A stretch of DNA of 64,000 bases from contig CAKSJF010000001.1 of assembly GCA_934462945.1 (NCBI GenBank), positions 18,169-82,168 of the forward strand, written 5' to 3'. Below are positions 28,098-36,753 of the stretch, in pieces. Each line of letters begins with the position of its first letter. Position 1 is the first letter of the stretch. The translations under genes were made by a program, and so were the position numbers. Origin of the DNA: an uncultured Clostridia bacterium (GTDB taxonomy: Bacteria > Bacillota > Clostridia > UBA1381). The notes beneath the pieces were generated by a model that was not told where the DNA came from, made no database searches, and saw nothing but the letters and a program-made list of their open reading frames with translations.

Positions 28098-28769
28098 ATG
28101 AGGATATTAGTGGTTGAGGACGAAAAGGTTCTAAACCGGATGATCACAAAAACGCTGGAAAATGAGGGCTACAGCGTGGATTCCTGTTTTGACGGGGAGG
28201 AGGCGCTGGACTTTTTGAAAATGGGTGAGTTTGACGCGGCAGTAATGGATATTATGATGCCAAAAATCAACGGATTGGATGTGGTAAAAAGCATGCGTGC
28301 ATCCGGCAATCATACCCCGGTCATTTTTCTGACCGCACGCGACAGTGTTTCTGACCGGGTTTTAGGCTTGGATTCCGGTGCACAGGATTATCTGGTGAAG
28401 CCGTTTGCATTTGAGGAGCTTTTGGCAAGACTTCGGGTTTTAACCAGAACCGCTGCCGGACGTGATACGAATTTACTGTCCCTTGCCGATCTTACCTTAG
28501 ACACGAATGCAAAAACAGTCCGGCGCGCAGGAGAACGGATTGAGCTGACGGCAAAGGAATATGAACTGTTAGAGTATATGATGTACAATCAGGGTATTGT
28601 TCTGTCTCGTGAAAAGATTGAAAACCATATCTGGAATTTTGAGTATATGGGCGGAACGAATGTGGTGGACGTATATATCCGCTATCTCCGAAAGAAAATA
28701 GATGATCCGTATTCCAAAAATCTGATTCATACCGTCCGCGGTTTGGGATATGTGTTAGAGGATAAATGA
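28098..28769 (+). CDS. OmpR-family response regulator
   Basis: 223 residues. The receiver domain (1-120) has the acidic pair in VVEDEKV, phospho-acceptor Asp in AVMDIMMPKING, the Thr of FLTARDS and the Lys of DYLVKPFAF. The winged-helix output domain (about 125-223) has ELTAKEYELLEYM and YIRYLRKKIDD...HTVRGLGYVL. ATG 28098 lies seven bases after GGAGGA. One base separates it from the histidine kinase, its partner. Targets are unknown; the CotH operon upstream is one candidate. Confidence 0.95.
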   Translation: MRILVVEDEKVLNRMITKTLENEGYSVDSCFDGEEALDFLKMGEFDAAVMDIMMPKINGLDVVKSMRASGNHTPVIFLTARDSVSDRVLGLDSGAQDYLVKPFAFEELLARLRVLTRTAAGRDTNLLSLADLTLDTNAKTVRRAGERIELTAKEYELLEYMMYNQGIVLSREKIENHIWNFEYMGGTNVVDVYIRYLRKKIDDPYSKNLIHTVRGLGYVLEDK

Positions 28770-28770
28770 T

Positions 28771-30099
28771 ATGAAAAATTTTTCTGTTAAATTCAAAATC
28801 ACAGTTTGGTATACCGTTATTATGGTGCTTGTTTCCGCGGTGGTGTTAGCGGTGATGACGTCGGTCAGTGCAGGCTTTGTAGACCGTGATGTAAAAATGC
28901 GCGCTGAAAGAGCCACGGAAATGCTTGCGCGTGAGGTGGAAAAAAATCCGCATATCCCGGGTTTCCGATATTTTGATCAGGGTGTGCAGATGGTGCTTTT
29001 AGATGATCATTTTAAAATGATCGGCGGTCAAAGTCCCTTTGGCATTTCAGAAAATCTGACCTGCGAGGAGGGAAAAATCCGGACAGAAACCTATCATGAA
29101 AAAAAATTCTATGTGATCGACCGAAAGATTCCAGGCGAGACAACCTATTGGGTCAAGGGAATTGTTCCGGTTTCGGACGGTGCAGACAGTATGCGGTCGG
29201 TGATGAAAAGCAATGTTCTTTTAATTCTGGTCATGATTATTTTAGCATCCGGCGGCGGCTATATTTTGCTTGGACGGATTTTAAATCCGATTGAAAAAAT
29301 GCGGAAAACAGCGGAGGAAATCAGTCAGAGCAGCGATCTTTCCCGCAGGCTTTCTCTGCCGGCAGGAAATGATGAACTGCACCGCCTGGCAGATAGCTTT
29401 GATCGGATGCTGGATAAGCTGGAGGAGACGTTAGAACGCGAAAAGCAGTTTACTTCCGATGCCTCTCATGAGCTAAGAACCCCGGTTGCGGCAATTTTAT
29501 CCTCTTGTGAGTTTATGGAACGCTATGCAAAAACAGAGGAGGATTTCAAGGAAACAGCCGGCGGAATCAAGCTTGAGGCGGAGCGGATGTCAAAATTGAT
29601 TTCACAGCTTTTAATGATTTCGAGAATGGAGCAGAATACCTTAAAAACGCAGTTTGAACGCTTAGATTTCGGAGAACTTTTGCACTTTGTCTGTGAGGAA
29701 CAGCAGGAAATTCATACAGAACCGATTGAACTTGAAACAGAAATAGCAGATGGGATTTTTGTCCGGGGCGACCGTGCATTGCTCGTCCGGTTGGCGGTGA
29801 ATTTGATTTCCAATGCCTATACCTATGGAAAAAGCAAAATTTTTGTGTCCCTGAAACAGGAAAAAGAGCAGGCTGTTCTGACCGTTTTGGATGATGGAAT
29901 CGGAATTGCAGAAGAAAATCTTCCAAAAATCTGGGAACGATTCTATCAGGTCGATCCCTCCCGGACGCATGAGCAGGGAAACATGGGGTTGGGACTTTCC
30001 ATGGTACGCTGGATTGCCGCATTCCACGGCGGAGAGATTCAGGTAAAGAGTCGGCTCGGAGAGGGAACAGAGTTTAGATTTTTCATACCGATACAATAA
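28771..30099 (+). CDS. membrane sensor histidine kinase
   Basis: 442 residues. Two membrane segments (about 10-32 and 150-172) flank an extracellular sensor of about 115 residues. HAMP follows (LNPIEKMRKTAEEIS), then the HisKA box with the phospho-accepting His in FTSDASHELRTPVAAI near residue 236, and the ATPase domain with N box LISNAYTYGKSK, DDGIGIAEENL and GLGLSMVRWI. It phosphorylates the adjacent response regulator. The signal is unknown. A hairpin terminator follows. Confidence 0.95.
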   Translation: MKNFSVKFKITVWYTVIMVLVSAVVLAVMTSVSAGFVDRDVKMRAERATEMLAREVEKNPHIPGFRYFDQGVQMVLLDDHFKMIGGQSPFGISENLTCEEGKIRTETYHEKKFYVIDRKIPGETTYWVKGIVPVSDGADSMRSVMKSNVLLILVMIILASGGGYILLGRILNPIEKMRKTAEEISQSSDLSRRLSLPAGNDELHRLADSFDRMLDKLEETLEREKQFTSDASHELRTPVAAILSSCEFMERYAKTEEDFKETAGGIKLEAERMSKLISQLLMISRMEQNTLKTQFERLDFGELLHFVCEEQQEIHTEPIELETEIADGIFVRGDRALLVRLAVNLISNAYTYGKSKIFVSLKQEKEQAVLTVLDDGIGIAEENLPKIWERFYQVDPSRTHEQGNMGLGLSMVRWIAAFHGGEIQVKSRLGEGTEFRFFIPIQ

Positions 30100-30104
30100 A
30101 AAAT

Positions 30105-30143
30105 ACCAGACATCCGAAAGTTTCGGGTGTCTGGTGTTTTTTT
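30105..30143. terminator. bidirectional terminator
   Basis: ACCAGACATCCG pairs with CGGGTGTCTGGT (one G-T pair) around AAAGTTT, followed by seven T. It separates the converging kinase and trpB2 genes, with A-rich sequence on the other side. Confidence 0.85.
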
Positions 30144-30144
30144 A

Positions 30145-31518
30145 TTAGTCCATTTTCGGAAGCTTATCAAAGCTTGCCTGCAATTCTTCATCGGTCGGAA
30201 TATAGTCGCTCATTTGTCCGTCATGGAACTTTTCATAGGCAACCATATCAAAGTAACCGGTTCCGGTCAGACCAAACAGGATTGTTTTTTCTTCTCCGGT
30301 TTCCTTGCACTTTAATGCCTCGTCGATTGCAGCGCGGATTGCGTGGCTGCTTTCCGGAGCAGGGAGGATTCCCTCCACTCTTGCAAATTCTTCTGCTGCA
30401 CGGAATACATCTGTTTGTTTTACAGAGCGCGCCTCCATCAGACCGTCATGATACAGCTGAGAAAGCGTGGAGCTCATGCCGTGATAGCGCAGACCGCCTG
30501 CATGGTTCGGAGCTGGGATAAAGCCGCTTCCTAAGGTGTACATTTTTGCTAACGGGCAAACCATGCCGGTATCGCAGAAATCGTATGCAAATTTACCTCT
30601 TGTAAAGCTTGGGCAGGATGCCGGCTCTACTGCAATGATCTGATAATCTGCCTCGCCGCGGAGCTTTTCACCCATAAACGGTGCGATCAGACCGCCGAGG
30701 TTTGAGCCGCCGCCGGCACAGCCGATAATCATATCCGGCTTAACGCCGTATTTATCAAGCGCTGCCTTTGCCTCTAAACCAATCACCGACTGATGCAGGA
30801 GTACCTGGTTTAACACACTTCCTAATACATAGCGGTAACCAGGTGTGGAGGTTGCAACCTCAACTGCCTCCGAAATTGCGCAGCCAAGACTTCCGGTTGT
30901 TCCGGGATGCTCGGCTAAAATCTTTCTGCCGACCTGTGTTTCGGTAGAGGGAGACGGGGTGACCGATGCGCCGTAGGTTCTCATTACTTCGCGCCGGAAC
31001 GGCTTTTGCTCATAGGAAACCTTTACCATGTAGACCTTACAGTCCAGACCGAAGTAGGAGCATGCCATGGAAAGTGCAGTACCCCACTGACCAGCTCCGG
31101 TTTCGGTGGTGACGCCCTTTAAGCCCTGCTTTTTCGCATAATATGCCTGAGCGATGGCGGAATTTAATTTGTGACTTCCGCTTGTGTTGTTGCCCTCGAA
31201 TTTATAATAGATTTTTGCCGGTGTCTGTAAATGCTCCTCTAAGCAATAAGCACGAACCAGCGGAGACGGACGGTACATTTTATAAAACTTTTTAATTTCG
31301 TCCGGAATTTCAAAATAGGGAGTTGTATCGTCCAATTCCTGTGCCACTAATTCTTCACAGAATACCGGATATAATTCCTCTTTTTTCATAGGCTGATGTG
31401 TGCCGGGGTTTAAAAGCGGTGCAGGCTTATTCTTCATGTCGGCACGCAGATTATACCAAGCATTCGGCATCTCCTGCTCGTCTAAGTAGATTTTGTACGG
31501 GATTTCTTGTTTGTTCAT
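30145..31518 (-). CDS. trpB: TrpB2-type tryptophan synthase beta-like protein
   Basis: 457 residues, longer than TrpB1 and matching the TrpB2 subfamily, which works without TrpA and makes tryptophan from indole and serine. The PLP lysine is in NTSGSHKLNSA near residue 115, with TETGAGQWGTALS and the phosphate-binding GCAGGGSNLGG (about 267-277). The N-terminal extension (about 70 residues) is typical of TrpB2. No trpA is present. A tryptophan-specific T-box lies directly upstream, which supports a tryptophan role. AAAGGAG precedes the ATG. Confidence 0.93.
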   Translation of the reverse strand: MNKQEIPYKIYLDEQEMPNAWYNLRADMKNKPAPLLNPGTHQPMKKEELYPVFCEELVAQELDDTTPYFEIPDEIKKFYKMYRPSPLVRAYCLEEHLQTPAKIYYKFEGNNTSGSHKLNSAIAQAYYAKKQGLKGVTTETGAGQWGTALSMACSYFGLDCKVYMVKVSYEQKPFRREVMRTYGASVTPSPSTETQVGRKILAEHPGTTGSLGCAISEAVEVATSTPGYRYVLGSVLNQVLLHQSVIGLEAKAALDKYGVKPDMIIGCAGGGSNLGGLIAPFMGEKLRGEADYQIIAVEPASCPSFTRGKFAYDFCDTGMVCPLAKMYTLGSGFIPAPNHAGGLRYHGMSSTLSQLYHDGLMEARSVKQTDVFRAAEEFARVEGILPAPESSHAIRAAIDEALKCKETGEEKTILFGLTGTGYFDMVAYEKFHDGQMSDYIPTDEELQASFDKLPKMD

Positions 31519-31564
31519 TGCTTTTTTCTCCTTTCAGATTTTCAAAATACGGGAATCGGAGCAA

Positions 31565-31828
31565 ACAAAAAACTCCTATCCCTTACTGCTGGGACAGGAG
31601 TGTAAAAATCCTGCGGTGCCACCCGGCTTGACGAAAAATCGCCCACTTTACGCATACTATCATATGCAGACTTTTTTTCACGGAGAGCCATACTCCGGCG
31701 CACATACTAAAATTTCTGATTGCCCTCGGAAGTCCATTCAGCAAAACATTTTCTACCGCAATCCCACCGCCTGCGGCTCTCTTAAAAGGAAAGCGGCATT
31801 GCCTACTTACTCTTCCTCAACGGTTTAT
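31565..31828 (-). promoter_or_regulatory. T-box leader, tryptophan specifier
   Basis: On the minus strand the leader of trpB2 holds the T-box motif GGGTGGCACCGC (31624-31613), a Stem I with GAATGGACTTCCG in which TGG (31736-31734) is the likely Trp specifier codon, and a terminator hairpin ACTCCTGTCCC/GGGATAGGAGT (31601-31572) followed by TTTTTTG. Uncharged tRNA-Trp should bind both sites and favour the antiterminator, turning on trpB2 when tryptophan is short. Motif, terminator and gene product agree. Confidence 0.93.
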
Positions 31829-31834
31829 GCCTTG

Positions 31835-31863
31835 ATTTTAGCACAAGATTTTTTCTTTGTCAA
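31835..31863 (-). promoter_or_regulatory. promoter of the T-box/trpB2 transcript
   Basis: Minus-strand TTGACA, 17 bases, TAAAAT, just ahead of T-box Stem I. Confidence 0.8.
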
Positions 31864-31912
31864 TACAAAATTTAAAAATTGTTGTTATTTTTTAAATTTT
31901 TCGTGAATGCCA

Positions 31913-31941
31913 TTGATTTTTTGGGCAAAATATATTAAAAT
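31913..31941 (+). promoter_or_regulatory. promoter of the cupin gene
   Basis: TTGATT, 17 bases, TAAAAT in AT-rich sequence, 28 bases ahead of the ATG. Confidence 0.45.
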
Positions 31942-31969
31942 AAAATAAAACACTTTATGGAGGACAACA

Positions 31970-32308
31970 ATGAACTATTTAAAAAACATTGATGGAAAAA
32001 AAGTTTTATCTCTGGCAAAGGAAATTGATATTTTACCGGGACAGGTGGTAAGTAAAACCCTGGTGCAGAATGACGCTGTCAGTCTGACGCTGTTCGGATT
32101 TGACAAAGGCGAAGAAATCAGCACGCATGAATCCTGCGGAGATGCGATGGTGACCGTTTTGGAGGGAACAGGAAAATTTACTGTTTCCGGTGAGGAATTT
32201 CTTGTAAATGCAGGAGAAACGCTGATCATGCCTGCAAAAGAACCGCATGCAGTATTCGGACAGGAACAGTTTAAAATGCTTTTAACTGTTATCTTTCCCG
32301 GAAAATAA
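31970..32308 (+). CDS. cupin domain protein
   Basis: 112 residues forming one cupin barrel. Motif 1 is weak (FDKGEEISTHESCGDAMVTVLEG, with a single His) and motif 2 is NAGETLIMPAKEPHAV, with a second His, so a metal may be bound by fewer ligands than usual. Small stand-alone cupins of this form are common in Clostridia with no known reaction. It has its own promoter, GGAGGA before the ATG, and a terminator-bearing repeat right after it, so it is likely transcribed alone. Confidence 0.85.
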   Translation: MNYLKNIDGKKVLSLAKEIDILPGQVVSKTLVQNDAVSLTLFGFDKGEEISTHESCGDAMVTVLEGTGKFTVSGEEFLVNAGETLIMPAKEPHAVFGQEQFKMLLTVIFPGK

Positions 32309-32317
32309 TGCAAAAAA

Positions 32318-32366
32318 GGGGGTGTCAAAAAGGCACAGAACGTTCTGTACTCTTTTTTACATCCCC
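32318..32366. repeat. dyad element with internal bidirectional terminator, copy 2
   Basis: Outer arms GGGGGTGT and ACATCCCC (one G-T pair) enclose an A-run, GCACAGAACGTTCTGTAC and a T-run. It closely matches the element at 20091-20143 in arms and in TGTCAAAAA and GCACAGA blocks. The inner palindrome ACAGAACGTTCTGT is better conserved here. Confidence 0.7.
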
Positions 32367-32384
32367 TTGTTTGTACCGATCGAT

Positions 32385-32413
32385 TTGACTATTCCGAAAA
32401 AATATGATACAAT
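32385..32413 (+). promoter_or_regulatory. promoter of the membrane protein-sigma factor operon
   Basis: TTGACT, 17 bases, TACAAT, 22 bases ahead of the ATG. Confidence 0.7.
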
Positions 32414-32434
32414 AGAATTACTGGAGGAATGATG

Positions 32435-33130
32435 ATGGAGAAATACGGAACAATTCCGCCGCGTTTTACCAAGGCATGGTGGAGTTACATATGGGATTAT
32501 TATAAATGGCATATCATTGCAAGCTGTGCTGCGATTCTTATGATTTCAATTACGGCGGTGCAGTGTGCCACACAGACGCATTATGACATAACGGTGACCT
32601 ATGCCGGAAATGTCGGATGCACCGATGAGGCGCAGGAAAAAATTTCGGCATTTTTCCAGGATACCGTTGGAGATGTGAACGGAAACGGAAAAAATGAGGT
32701 ATTATTTCAGGCGCTAAAAATTGCATCTTCAGAGGAACAGGTGCAGGATGCACAGTATGAGATGGCAATGCAGACAAAACTGATGCTGGAGTTGCAGGCA
32801 GGAGAAAGTTTCTTGTTTCTTTTAAGTCCGGAGCGTGCAGAAATTCTGTTTTCGGGTGACGGTGCAGACGGATTTTTAGTACCGGTTTCCGAGTGGTATT
32901 CCGGAGAGGTTTCCGAGGAACAGCAGGTATCCGGCAGCTTGAACGGATATGCTGTTCGCCTGGAAAATCCGACAGTTCTTACAGACGCAGGCTTTGAATG
33001 CGGAGAGGTTTATCTCGCAGTTCGCCAACTCCGGAGCGATGAAACAAAAGAAAAAAATATAGAAAATGCAGAAAAACAGCAGCAGGCATCAAAAAAGGCA
33101 GCAGCAGCGATTGTTGACCGGCAGAAATAA
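32435..33130 (+). CDS. single-pass membrane-anchored protein of unknown function
   Basis: 231 residues. A Trp/Tyr-rich cytoplasmic head (FTKAWWSYIWDYYKWH) leads into one membrane segment (about 28-46), then an exported domain of about 150 residues (THYDITVTYAGNVG...) and a charged Gln/Lys/Ala-rich end. I do not recognise a family with known function, though the aromatic head looks like that of other clostridial hypothetical proteins. Three ATGs lie in a row; the last (32435) has best spacing from GGAGGA. It lies 20 bases ahead of a sigma factor gene in the same operon. Confidence 0.8.
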   Translation: MEKYGTIPPRFTKAWWSYIWDYYKWHIIASCAAILMISITAVQCATQTHYDITVTYAGNVGCTDEAQEKISAFFQDTVGDVNGNGKNEVLFQALKIASSEEQVQDAQYEMAMQTKLMLELQAGESFLFLLSPERAEILFSGDGADGFLVPVSEWYSGEVSEEQQVSGSLNGYAVRLENPTVLTDAGFECGEVYLAVRQLRSDETKEKNIENAEKQQQASKKAAAAIVDRQK

Positions 33131-33150
33131 AGAGAGAGGGGGTGTCGTCT

Positions 33151-33912
33151 GTGGCATTAGAAAAAACGGCAACCCAATTAACAGAATATGAAATGTTTTC
33201 AGAATATCAGAAAACGCACGATAAAAAACTTCGGGATGAGCTTTTATTGCACTATCTGTATATTCCGGAAATCCTGTCAAGAAAGTTTATTAACCGCGGA
33301 ATTGATTATGATGATATTTACCAGGTGGCGGTTTTAGGTGTGCTATATGCAATTGAACGTTTTGATCCGAAACGGGGTGTTCAGTTTGCAACCTACGCAA
33401 CTCCGACCGTTCTGGGTGAAATTCGGCGCTATTTCCGGGATATGGGGAATTTTATCCGTGTGCCGAGAAAGCTTCATGAGATTTTTTATCAGGCAGAGCA
33501 GCTGCGGTTTGCCTCCGGAGAAAAGGAGCATACACCGCAGGAGCTTTCCCGGCTTTTAAATATTTCGGAGGAGACTTTAAAAAAAGCGTATGCTGTCGGC
33601 GATGCAGCGTTTATCCGCTCTCTGGAGGATGAGGCTTATGCAGACGGACAGCTGAATCTTGCAAGCACAATCGGTATGGAGGATAACCATTTTATCATGA
33701 TTGAGGACAGGGACTTTATCCGCTCCTGTATGCGCCAGCTTTCCCAGGAGGAACAGGAGTTTATACGGCTTCGGTATTATGAGGAGCTTTCCCAGGAACA
33801 GATTGCAAAAAAATGGAACACCTCGCAGGCGAAAATTTCCCGGTTTGAAAAAAAGCTTTTGCAGAAGCTCAACCGGTATTACCATCATGAGACAGACGAA
33901 AATGCAAAATAA
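33151..33912 (+). CDS. RNA polymerase sigma factor, SigB/SigF/SigG-like
   Basis: 253 residues with regions 2, 3 and 4. Region 2 has LLHYLYIPEILSRKF, IDYDDIYQVAVLGVLYAIERFDP and VQFATYATPTVLGEIRRYFRD (the -10 recognition part). Region 3 has HTPQELSRLLNISEETL. Region 4 has RLRYYEELSQEQIAKKWNTSQAKISRFE for the -35 element. This is the group 3 set used for stress or sporulation in Bacillota. No anti-sigma or anti-anti-sigma gene is adjacent. GTG 33151 lies eight bases after GAGGGGG and is preferred over GTG 33142. Confidence 0.9.
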   Translation: MALEKTATQLTEYEMFSEYQKTHDKKLRDELLLHYLYIPEILSRKFINRGIDYDDIYQVAVLGVLYAIERFDPKRGVQFATYATPTVLGEIRRYFRDMGNFIRVPRKLHEIFYQAEQLRFASGEKEHTPQELSRLLNISEETLKKAYAVGDAAFIRSLEDEAYADGQLNLASTIGMEDNHFIMIEDRDFIRSCMRQLSQEEQEFIRLRYYEELSQEQIAKKWNTSQAKISRFEKKLLQKLNRYYHHETDENAK

Positions 33913-33924
33913 TTCAAAAAGGTA

Positions 33925-33953
33925 TTGTATCTTTTCAAAAAATATGATATACT
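33925..33953 (+). promoter_or_regulatory. promoter of the cohesin-like secreted protein gene
   Basis: TTGTAT, 17 bases, TATACT, 38 bases ahead of the chosen ATG. Confidence 0.6.
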
Positions 33954-33991
33954 GAAAGAAAAAGCCGGAAAAAGGCAGAATGGAGTTTATT

Positions 33992-35038
33992 ATGAAGAAA
34001 AAACTTTTAGGGGTACTGACGGTTTTAGCAGTGTCGGCACAGATGACTGCTGCTTTTGCAGAAACAACCGTTCCGACAATTATTGTAAATGAGAGAGAAA
34101 TGTATTTTGCAGATCAGGGACCGGTGATTCAGGAGAAAACCGGCAGAACGCTGATTCCTTTGCGTGCGGTTTTAGAGGAATGTAACGCAAAGGTAGACTG
34201 GGATGCAGAAACAAGAACTATTCATGCAACCGCAGGTGATAACAGACGTGAAGTTACTCTGACAATTGACAGCGACCAGATGAAAACACGTTATTATCAG
34301 TCCCTGATGGAGTTTACAGACGATACTGTTACCCTGGACGAGCCGGCACAGATCATGAACGACCGGACGATGATTCCGGTGCGTGCCGTTGTTGAGGCGC
34401 TGGGATCAAAGGTAGACTGGGATGAGGACACACAGGTGATCAACATTACCTCCAGAGCCTATATGCGTTATCTGATGGATCAGGGCGTTTTAGATTCAGA
34501 ATTTAAGCCGATCGAAAAGAAAGAGGGCGAGGAAGGATACGACGCGTCAAAGGATTTGCCGGCGCTTTCTTTAACCACTGAGGCACAAACGGTTGCAGAG
34601 GGTGAAACATTTGATGTTTATGTAAATCTGAACAATCTGGAAACACTCGGCGGAGAAAAAAGACTTTTTACCGGCTGCTCTCTGGGTGTATATTATGACT
34701 CGGATGTGTTAAATTATGACGGATATACCTTTGTGGATGGCGAGGAGGAATATCGCGCTGTTCTGGATGCGTCCAACGCAGAGTTTAAGGGTAATTCCGT
34801 GAAAATTGTTTCTATTGCACACTATGGCAACGAGGAGCAGGAAACAAAAGACGGCGCAATTATGAAGCTGACCTTTAAAGTGAAGAAAGCAGAAAAAACC
34901 GAACTCCGTCTTTCCAACCGTCTGACCGATTTAGGCTACGATACATATTTTACTGTTCGCGTAGATGATAAGGATATCACCTGTACCGACGCAACACAGC
35001 TTTATATCGATACTACACCGATCATCATTAACCAATAA
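33992..35038 (+). CDS. secreted protein: copper-amine-oxidase-N-like domain plus cohesin-like domain
   Basis: 348 residues. The signal peptide is MKKKLLGVLTVLAVSAQMTAAFA. Residues about 28-155 form a copper-amine-oxidase-N-type domain with two halves (RTLIPLRAVLEECNAKVDWD and RTMIPVRAVVEALGSKVDWD). Residues about 180-345 look like a cohesin or related beta-sandwich (VAEGETFDVYVNLNNLE, LGVYYDSDVLNYDG, MKLTFKVKKA). No wall-sorting motif or membrane anchor is seen. The role is likely structural or adhesive outside the cell. ATG 33992 has TGGAG at good spacing. A cohesin identity is by pattern only. Confidence 0.75.
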   Translation: MKKKLLGVLTVLAVSAQMTAAFAETTVPTIIVNEREMYFADQGPVIQEKTGRTLIPLRAVLEECNAKVDWDAETRTIHATAGDNRREVTLTIDSDQMKTRYYQSLMEFTDDTVTLDEPAQIMNDRTMIPVRAVVEALGSKVDWDEDTQVINITSRAYMRYLMDQGVLDSEFKPIEKKEGEEGYDASKDLPALSLTTEAQTVAEGETFDVYVNLNNLETLGGEKRLFTGCSLGVYYDSDVLNYDGYTFVDGEEEYRAVLDASNAEFKGNSVKIVSIAHYGNEEQETKDGAIMKLTFKVKKAEKTELRLSNRLTDLGYDTYFTVRVDDKDITCTDATQLYIDTTPIIINQ

Positions 35039-35063
35039 AAAAAGCGGCAAAGCCGCTTTTTTT
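35037..35063. terminator. bidirectional terminator
   Basis: AAAAAAGCGGC and GCCGCTTTTTT flank an AAA loop. The T-run overlaps the stop codon of the converging feoB gene. Confidence 0.9.
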
Positions 35064-36753
35064 ATGTCCAAAAACATGCCACCTGATACACCGCCGCAGA
35101 GCAGAGCCAGGCTATTAATAATCTCTGAGCGCAAAAGAGGATCAGGTCGCGCCGGGAAAGTTCGGAGGAGAGGACGGAGAGTGCGGCGGCACAGGGGGGC
35201 GCGATCAGGAGAAAGGTGAGAAAGGATGCGGCAGACGCAGGATTGAACGGAAGATTTGTTCCGAACAAAACTCCAAAGGAGGACAAAACCGCCTCTTTTG
35301 CTGCAAGTCCGGAAAAAAGACTCACCACGCTTTCCCAGTTTCCGAATCCGCATGGACGGAAAATTGGCGCAAACAAATTTCCGGCATATGCAAGCATGCT
35401 TTGTTCTGGTGCGCAAAAATGCAGGGAGAAATCAAAGCTTTGCAGAAACCACAGCAATATGCCGGTCAGCAGGATAATCATACCGGCACGGCGGAAAAAG
35501 TCGGACAGACGATCCCGAATCTGGTTTGAAATGTTCCGGAGGGAGGGCATGCGGTAGGGGGGAAGCTCCAGGAGAAACGCATGCTCCTGCGCACGTGCGT
35601 TTTTGGTTATCCGCGCATAAGCGACAGCGGATAAGATACCGGCAAGGTAAAAAAGCGTGATTGCCAGTCCTGTATGTGCCGGGAAAAATGAGTGAATCAG
35701 CATCAGCGTCACAGGGAGCTTTGCGCTGCACGGCAGATATGGGATCATGAAGATTGTTTTTCTGCGTTTTTTTGCATCCCGGATCACGCGTGAGGAGAGG
35801 ATAGCGGTTGCAGAACATCCGAACCCGGACAACAGCGGCAGAATGCAGTGACCGTCAAGTCCCAACCGTTCCATGGCACGGTGAGAAAGAAAGATCATCC
35901 GGGCAAAGTATCCGCTGTCCTCTAAGATTGCTAAAAAGAAAAACAACAGGAGCAGCTGCGGAAAAAATGCCGCCATACCGGAAAATGCCGGGAAAATTCC
36001 CTCTGTGATCAGGCTTTTCAGAAAATAGTTTGTCCCGAGGCTATCTAAAATCCGCTCAAAGAAATCCGTTGGAAAAGATTGTAGCAGAGCGGAAAGCGCA
36101 TTGCCGGGAGCACCGAAGGTCAGATAGAACATCAGAAAAAAGGTGCAAAAAAGAATCGGAACTGCAACGGCAGAATGAAGAAACGCCCGGTCGAGCGCTT
36201 CTGTTTTTTTCAGAATCCTGTTTTCTCCGGTGCGGCTTTGTACACTCTTTATGATTTCCGGGATCGGAGGAATTTTATGATTCATTTTTTTCGGAATCAC
36301 ATTGGATAATTCCAAAATCCCCTGACCGGTTGCGGCAGAAATCAAAACAACCGGAATCCCAAGAATTTTCGAGAGTTTTTCCGCATCAATGCGTTGTCCG
36401 CTTTTTTCTAAAAGATCGCACAGATTCAGCGCAAGCACCATAGGACGTCCCAGCCGGCCTAATGCGCGGGTCAATGCCAGACTTCGTTCCAGCTGGGAGG
36501 CATCTGCACTATGCAATATCCAATCCGGATTTCCCTTTGTCAAAAAATCGGCAGAAAGCCGTTCCTCTGCGCTGCTCCCGGAAAGAGAATAGATTCCTGG
36601 GAGATCAAAAAGAGTGTTATTTCCCCATGCTCCGCTTCTCTCTGAAACGGTCACACCGGCACGGTTCCCAACCTGGTACCGGCTGTTTGTCAGCCGGTTA
36701 AAGAGGGATGTTTTCCCGGAATTAGGGTTTCCGGCTAAGTAAATGATACTCAT
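35062..36753 (-). CDS. feoB: FeoB-type ferrous iron transporter, compact
   Basis: 563 residues, shorter than usual FeoB (about 650-750). The N-terminal G domain has GNPNSGKTS (G1), GVTVSE (G2), DLPGIYSLS (G3), NLCD (G4) and SAATG (G5). The helical spacer before the membrane part is short. Two Gate regions remain: GCSATAILSSRVI, IPYLPCSAKLPV and LAAKEAVLSSFGVLFG. It imports Fe2+ across the membrane. The frame is open upstream to 36840, but ATG 36753 overlaps the upstream ATPase stop (ATGA) and starts exactly at the G domain. No feoA or feoC is adjacent. Confidence 0.9.
   Translation of the reverse strand: MSIIYLAGNPNSGKTSLFNRLTNSRYQVGNRAGVTVSERSGAWGNNTLFDLPGIYSLSGSSAEERLSADFLTKGNPDWILHSADASQLERSLALTRALGRLGRPMVLALNLCDLLEKSGQRIDAEKLSKILGIPVVLISAATGQGILELSNVIPKKMNHKIPPIPEIIKSVQSRTGENRILKKTEALDRAFLHSAVAVPILFCTFFLMFYLTFGAPGNALSALLQSFPTDFFERILDSLGTNYFLKSLITEGIFPAFSGMAAFFPQLLLLFFFLAILEDSGYFARMIFLSHRAMERLGLDGHCILPLLSGFGCSATAILSSRVIRDAKKRRKTIFMIPYLPCSAKLPVTLMLIHSFFPAHTGLAITLFYLAGILSAVAYARITKNARAQEHAFLLELPPYRMPSLRNISNQIRDRLSDFFRRAGMIILLTGILLWFLQSFDFSLHFCAPEQSMLAYAGNLFAPIFRPCGFGNWESVVSLFSGLAAKEAVLSSFGVLFGTNLPFNPASAASFLTFLLIAPPCAAALSVLSSELSRRDLILFCAQRLLIAWLCSAAVYQVACFWT

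Noticed and set aside
31493..31906. Plus-strand 137-codon open frame
   Set aside because: It lies opposite the T-box leader and its composition reflects that RNA structure; no ribosome binding site fits.
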